Shown here: one piece after another, positions 32,805 through 36,312 of the stretch
Layout: each line of letters opens with the position of its first letter
Position numbering within the stretch: position 1 is the first letter of the stretch
From: Coprovicinus avistercoris
GTDB lineage: Bacteria > Actinomycetota > Coriobacteriia > Coriobacteriales > Atopobiaceae
Direction of reading: 5' to 3'
DNA: 36,312 bases
Assembly: GCA_018714895.1 (NCBI GenBank)
Contig: DVMQ01000021.1
Span: forward strand, 1 to 36,312
Made by a program: the position numbers and the translations under genes
The notes under the pieces: model-generated
Seen by the model: the letters and a program-made list of their open reading frames with translations, nothing else
What the model was told of the DNA's origin: nothing
Databases searched by the model: none

Positions 32805-32918
32805 GAATGACCCCTTGATGGTGGCACATGGGTGATAAGAGACGAAGGTTCAGTGTATAGACATCATGTTTCCAGCTTGTGACGGAGTGGCAAGAAAATG
32901 CACGTTAGAGACCTGCTA

Positions 32919-33401
32919 CTATCCCACCAGCGCAAGGAAGTCTGCTACCGAGAGCGCCGCCACGGGCGCATGGCGAAGGAGACTCTCGTCGCTGGTTACA
33001 AGGTAGTCAACCCGGGCGCGCTGTGCCGCCGCCAGCACCAGACAATCCTCAAAGTCTGTGTGTATGCGCTGGTACTTCCGCGCAAGCCAGATGTCAGAAA
33101 CGTCCATTCCGACTGCAGTCGCCACCTCGGTCATGTTTGTAACACAAGCGGCTGCATATGTAGAAACTGCACGTGCCTGACTTTCTGAAAGTCGCTCACC
33201 CTTCGCCCGAGCCTGCCGTTTGAGCGAGGCTCCTACAAGATAGAACACATCCTTCGCGGAAACGGCTGCATAGAGCAGGTCAATTCTCGCTCGTTCGCAG
33301 ACATCAATAAGCTCGTTTGCCTCCCGCGAGCGTGGACGAGCGCCATCGAAAGCATCAAGCCAGACATTGGTGTCAAGAAGGACGCGCAGGGGCTGTGACA
33401 T
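32919..33401 (-). CDS. PIN-domain ribonuclease, probable toxin
   Basis: 160 aa. PIN domains are Mg-dependent RNases; in toxin-antitoxin pairs they cleave tRNA or rRNA. The acidic active-site residues are in place: Asp10 in VLLDTNVWLD, Glu30, Asp116/Asp119 in HTDFEDCLVL and Asp138 in VTSDE. Its ATG abuts the antitoxin stop codon with no spacing (TAGATG), a classic TA arrangement. The partner gene just upstream encodes a RelB/DinJ-like protein. Activity has not been shown here; it is inferred from the motif and the pairing. Confidence 0.9.
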   Translation of the reverse strand: MSQPLRVLLDTNVWLDAFDGARPRSREANELIDVCERARIDLLYAAVSAKDVFYLVGASLKRQARAKGERLSESQARAVSTYAAACVTNMTEVATAVGMDVSDIWLARKYQRIHTDFEDCLVLAAAQRARVDYLVTSDESLLRHAPVAALSVADFLALVG

Positions 33402-33779
33402 CTACGCCTCCCTATCCAGACGCTCGTCGTACCAAGCTTCGCGCAGATTATCCCAGGACGGTAGATCTGCGGATGTTGCCTCGGCAATTCTCAGCTCATT
33501 AGCTGTCTGTGTGTAAAGGTCGCGTAGTTCGGCTGTAGCAGAAAGTCTCCGGTCTACGGCATCGGAGGGCATGGACGCTGCGTCGGGTGCAATAACCTCA
33601 CAAATCGCTGCAGCATCGTCTTGGTGCTCTACAACGAACCGCCAGAACCCACGTACTGCCGCCGATGGCGTATAGCCAAGGCGCGTAAGCACAGCATCGC
33701 CAGCTTCTTTGAGTCGAGCGTCAATGCGAGTATTCATCTGTATCTGCCGAGCCTCAGATGACGTAGTCGTTATAGCCAT
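33402..33779 (-). CDS. RelB/DinJ-like antitoxin
   Basis: 125 aa. Residues ~14-50 (QMNTRIDARLKEAGDAVL through the AVRGFWRFVVEH helix) form a ribbon-helix-helix DNA-binding domain of the RelB/DinJ type. The acidic, Ala-rich C-terminus is expected to bind and block the toxin. SD AAGAGGTGA precedes ATG 33779. Tandem 8-bp repeats just upstream are probable autoregulatory sites. DinJ proteins more often pair with YafQ/RelE toxins; here the neighbour is a PIN protein. Confidence 0.88.
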   Translation of the reverse strand: MAITTTSSEARQIQMNTRIDARLKEAGDAVLTRLGYTPSAAVRGFWRFVVEHQDDAAAICEVIAPDAASMPSDAVDRRLSATAELRDLYTQTANELRIAEATSADLPSWDNLREAWYDERLDREA

Positions 33780-33801
33780 GCTGTATCACCTCTTTATGGA
33801 T

Positions 33802-33817
33802 GTATAGCAGTATAGCA
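33802..33817. promoter_or_regulatory. Tandem 8-bp operator repeats of the toxin-antitoxin operon
   Basis: GTATAGCA occurs twice head to tail (33802-33809, 33810-33817), about 22 bp upstream of the antitoxin start and likely overlapping its promoter. Direct half-sites fit binding by a ribbon-helix-helix antitoxin. Confidence 0.55.
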
Positions 33818-33830
33818 ACTAGAGCACACC

Positions 33831-34253
33831 TTATTGTCGCCAGCCAGCCACGATATCGAGTGTGAGCTGATCGCGTTCTCCACCATAGAAGCGATCGAGC
33901 ACTTGGGCGAAAACCGAGGATGAACTACCCGTTTCAAACAGTGTCATGGAAGAACGCACCTTAAGTGCATCTATGGTCCCAAGTACTCGTACAGGATCCG
34001 TAAACCCCGTATCCAACAGCGCCTGTGCACAGGTAATAAGACGATCCATAAGCGTATGGTTAGCGATATACGCCTCAAGCTCCACGTGACTGGAAATGGC
34101 GTAATAATTTGCCATATGGCTGTGACCAAGACCTTTTACCTGCGGAAAGATAAACCAAATCCAATGCGATTGCTTGCGACCTGCCCGCAACTCAGTCAGC
34201 GCCTGCTCATACACGCCACCTGATTGTGCTTCTAAAAAACGATCAATATCCAT
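33831..34253 (-). CDS. DUF1810 family protein
   Basis: 140 aa, the usual length of DUF1810. It contains the hallmark SHWIWFIFPQVKGLGHSHMANYY-type stretch (residues ~29-51, His/Trp-rich), DPVRVLGTIDALKVRSSMTLF and the C-terminal FYGGERDQLTLDIV. The family is small, cytosolic and widespread; related sequences occur with macrodomain-type proteins, but its biochemical role is unknown. It lies upstream of the TA pair. The 228-bp upstream gap shows no gene. Confidence 0.93.
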   Translation of the reverse strand: MDIDRFLEAQSGGVYEQALTELRAGRKQSHWIWFIFPQVKGLGHSHMANYYAISSHVELEAYIANHTLMDRLITCAQALLDTGFTDPVRVLGTIDALKVRSSMTLFETGSSSSVFAQVLDRFYGGERDQLTLDIVAGWRQ

Positions 34254-34481
34254 CTACAGCACCTATATTTATCTTTAGTCTGAACTTCCCTTGTGTCTTT
34301 TACCGCCACTGATGATAAAAGAGGTTGCGCAGGATACAGCCTCCTTAGAAAGATGTTTAGGAAATCGTAGTCACCATCTGGGACAGTGAGCGCGAGGATG
34401 ACATCAGCATCGAGGCATGAGTTATCTGAGCTTAGCTTACGAACCCACTAGGTTTATTTCAAACTGAATTGAAGCTCGCCC

Positions 34482-34880
34482 CTACACATTCATAATGCCC
34501 TGGTTATCCGCAAGAATAGCCTTGGAGGGATCCGTCGGCAAATATGCTACGCGCACGGTATAGCCCACCTCAGAGGGAATTTTCTCAACTTTTTCTTGCC
34601 CAATAGGAACAGGACCAAGCTTTATAGCCTTACTGGTAAGCCGTACACTTTCATGACACTCATACGCCACGCCATCAACCTCATAGCGTACCCATACGAC
34701 GGTGGGATGCTCCAAACCACCATTGCGCCTGCGCACAATAGTTCCTGTAGTCATACTGGTATATTCACGCATCTTACGCTTACGGGAACTATTCACCAGC
34801 AGGAGTACTAGTGCTGTAGTGCCGCCACCCAGAAGCGCAATCAAAGCAAAGATGATGAGAATCATTGCGCCGTCACTCAT
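34482..34880 (-). CDS. DUF3592-like single-pass membrane protein
   Basis: 132 aa. One N-terminal transmembrane segment (about residues 5-29) is followed by a basic stretch and a cytosolic or external beta-rich region with TTGTIV (about 44-49), TVVWVRYEVDGVAYEC and the closing YTVRVAYLPTDPSKAIL typical of DUF3592 proteins. Their function is not established. SD GGAGAA precedes ATG 34880. It is 48 bp downstream of hisA and may be co-transcribed with it, which would be coincidental to histidine synthesis. Confidence 0.8.
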   Translation of the reverse strand: MSDGAMILIIFALIALLGGGTTALVLLLVNSSRKRKMREYTSMTTGTIVRRRNGGLEHPTVVWVRYEVDGVAYECHESVRLTSKAIKLGPVPIGQEKVEKIPSEVGYTVRVAYLPTDPSKAILADNQGIMNV

Positions 34881-34928
34881 GAAAATTCTCCAGCATAGTC
34901 AACAGAGACACCTTGTATAAGAAGCCCT

Positions 34929-35678
34929 CTATCGATAGTAACTACTTTGTGCAGCTTTCAAAGCATCTTCCAGCATAAACTCGCCCTCATAAAGCGCTCG
35001 CCCGCAAATTGCACCCTCGATAACCTCTGGCCCCAACGCCGCAAGCGCACGAATATCTTCCAAGCTCGCAATGCCACCAGATGCCACCACCGGAAAACCT
35101 GCCACCTGAGCAATATGCTGGTAGGTTTCCGTATCGATACCGCATCGCATGCCATCGCGCGCCACATCGGTAAAGACCAAATGGCGAAATCCCAACGAGG
35201 CAAGTTGTTTAACTAACTCGTCTGCCGACAACGCGGCTCCTTCTCGCCAACCGTTGACCCGTACTTCTCCCCCACGGGCTGCCACATCAGCTACTACAAG
35301 CTCACCAAATTCACGGGCCGCAGCTTCAGCAAAGGCGGGATCGCGCACGAGTGCTGTGCCAATAGCAATACGTTTGACACCCAGGGAAACCAAGCGTTCA
35401 ATCGCCTCCATGGAGCGCACGCCGCCGCCGGCATCAACGGAAATCCCTGAAACAGCACAGATAGACTGGATGGCAGCACTGTTAGCCGCACGTGCCGTCT
35501 CGTCTTCCTCAAGCGTGGCCGACAGGTCAACCACATGAATCCAGGTTGCACCTGCATCGCGAAATGCTTCGGCAACAGCCACCGGATCGTTGGAATATAC
35601 ATCCATATGAGCACGGTCGCCCTTAGCAAGGCGCACAACCTGACCACCAACAAGATCAATCGCCGGGAAGAGAATCAC
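34929..35678 (-). CDS. hisA: ProFAR isomerase (HisA)
   Basis: 249 aa beta/alpha barrel. It isomerises ProFAR to PRFAR, the substrate of the HisH/HisF complex. The N-terminal ILFPAIDLVGGQVVRL supplies catalytic Asp8; ADVAARGGEVRVNGW carries the second acid (about Asp131); DAGGGVRS and ASGGIASLEDI bind phosphate. The start is GTG 35678 with AGGAGG 6 nt upstream; a longer frame would add a non-conserved N-terminus. It starts 10 bp after hisH. Confidence 0.95.
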   Translation of the reverse strand: MILFPAIDLVGGQVVRLAKGDRAHMDVYSNDPVAVAEAFRDAGATWIHVVDLSATLEEDETARAANSAAIQSICAVSGISVDAGGGVRSMEAIERLVSLGVKRIAIGTALVRDPAFAEAAAREFGELVVADVAARGGEVRVNGWREGAALSADELVKQLASLGFRHLVFTDVARDGMRCGIDTETYQHIAQVAGFPVVASGGIASLEDIRALAALGPEVIEGAICGRALYEGEFMLEDALKAAQSSYYR

Positions 35679-35688
35679 GCAAGGCCTC

Positions 35689-36312
35689 CTATACACCTGC
35701 AGCTATGCGAACAAAATTCCGGAGAATGTGCAGCCCGGTACCAGAGCTTTTCTCAGGATGGAACTGCACACCAAATACCTTGGTACCATCCCACACAGCC
35801 GAAGCAAAGCTCCTCGTATAGTGGGTATAAGCCGTAATAACTGAAGTTGGGACATCATCGGCAAGAGCAAAAGAATGTGTGAAATACACGTTGGCGCTTT
35901 GAGCAACCCCCTCAAACAAGGGACACGTTTGTCCGAGAGGTGTCAGATCAAGCTGATCCCAGCCTACATGAGGCACTTTCAAACGGGTTGACTCCAAACG
36001 AGTAGCCGACCCTGGCAAAACGCCCAAGCCCTCTGCCCACGAGCCATCATCGGTCTCATTTCCCCGCTCAAATAACAGCTGAAGACCCAAACATATTCCC
36101 AAAAACGCAGCACCATGATCCAGGGCCGCATGAATAGCCTGCGCCTGACCGCTCTCATTGAGATACGCCATGGCATCGCCAAAGCTACCCACACCTGGAA
36201 GCACGAGCGCCTGAGCAGAAGCAATAGCCTCAGGATCGTCTGTTACAAACGGTTTGGCTCCCGCATCAGCAAGCCCACGTTCAACCGAGCGAAGATTACC
36301 CTTGTGATAATC
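35689..36312 (-). CDS. hisH: Imidazole glycerol phosphate synthase, glutaminase subunit (5' truncated by window)
   Basis: 207 visible codons; only the first few residues lie beyond the right edge. HisH hydrolyses glutamine and feeds ammonia to HisF. The visible N-terminus DYHKGNLRSVERGL, the oxyanion strand LPGVGSFGDAM, the nucleophile cysteine in FLGICLGLQLLFE (Cys74 of the fragment) and the His/Glu pair in FGVQFHPEKSSG complete the class I amidotransferase triad. It is followed 10 bp later by hisA. Its partner hisF is about 10 kb downstream. Confidence 0.96.
   Translation of the reverse strand, partial: DYHKGNLRSVERGLADAGAKPFVTDDPEAIASAQALVLPGVGSFGDAMAYLNESGQAQAIHAALDHGAAFLGICLGLQLLFERGNETDDGSWAEGLGVLPGSATRLESTRLKVPHVGWDQLDLTPLGQTCPLFEGVAQSANVYFTHSFALADDVPTSVITAYTHYTRSFASAVWDGTKVFGVQFHPEKSSGTGLHILRNFVRIAAGV

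Noticed and set aside
32805..32918. Glycine riboswitch upstream of the alanine/glycine symporter
   Set aside because: Such switches are common before AGCS genes, but the 114-bp region lacks the conserved tandem aptamer core and is too short.

Overview
The window looks like chromosomal DNA from a host-associated Coriobacteriia member (Atopobium/Lancefieldella/Olsenella-like). This rests on family recognition, not a database search. The pointers are the uvrC ... rapZ-yvcK-whiA block next to gap-pgk-tpiA-gpmI-secG, RapZ with an Arg in its P-loop, many fermentative and PTS functions, and moderate GC with GTG/TTG starts. Nothing looks like a phage, an insertion sequence or a CRISPR array.

Layout. 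(1) Positions 1-3301, minus strand: the N-terminus of a family 2 glycosyltransferase, then a partner-switching pair made of a STAS-HATPase fusion and a PAS/GAF/GAF/SpoIIE-type phosphatase. (2) 3386-3578: tRNA-Leu(GAG) with a recognisable promoter and terminator. (3) 3587-8557, minus: glycolytic run gap, pgk, tpiA, gpmI, then secG. (4) 8726-11631, minus: whiA, yvcK, rapZ. (5) 11766-15582, minus: fructose operon of leader peptide, fruR, fruK, fruA, preceded by a striking array of TCA/TGA triplets spaced 10 bp apart. (6) 15725-17641, minus: uvrC, divergent from (7) 17804-21036, plus: a FemAB/ATP-grasp fusion and a membrane-anchored glycerophosphodiester phosphodiesterase. (8) 21075-25180: nanE (minus), a PHP-family phosphatase (plus), then HAD, hisE, hisI and hisF (minus). 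(9) 25413-30611: nitroreductase, aldo/keto reductase with ferredoxin-like tail, DUF554 membrane protein, an anchored surface protein and an M18 aminopeptidase. (10) 30612-31364: a mostly gene-free, highly structured region with a candidate ~60-nt small RNA. (11) 31365-34880, minus: alanine/sodium symporter, RelB/DinJ-like antitoxin with PIN toxin, DUF1810 and a DUF3592-like protein. (12) 34929-36312, minus: hisA and truncated hisH.

How it works together. Fructose enters through the FruA PTS permease, is phosphorylated by FruK and feeds the Gap-Pgk-TpiA-GpmI set. RapZ, YvcK and WhiA are conserved regulators of envelope and central metabolism. HisH/HisA and HisF/HisI/HisE are neighbouring steps of histidine synthesis split by about 10 kb of unrelated genes, and the PHP protein is a plausible histidinol-phosphatase. 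The phosphatase/STAS-HATPase pair probably controls a sigma factor encoded elsewhere.

The points most worth a second look are the 10-bp-phased operator array with its leader peptide upstream of fruR, the FemAB/ATP-grasp fusion, the STAS-HATPase fusion, and the compact small-RNA candidate at 31017-31088.
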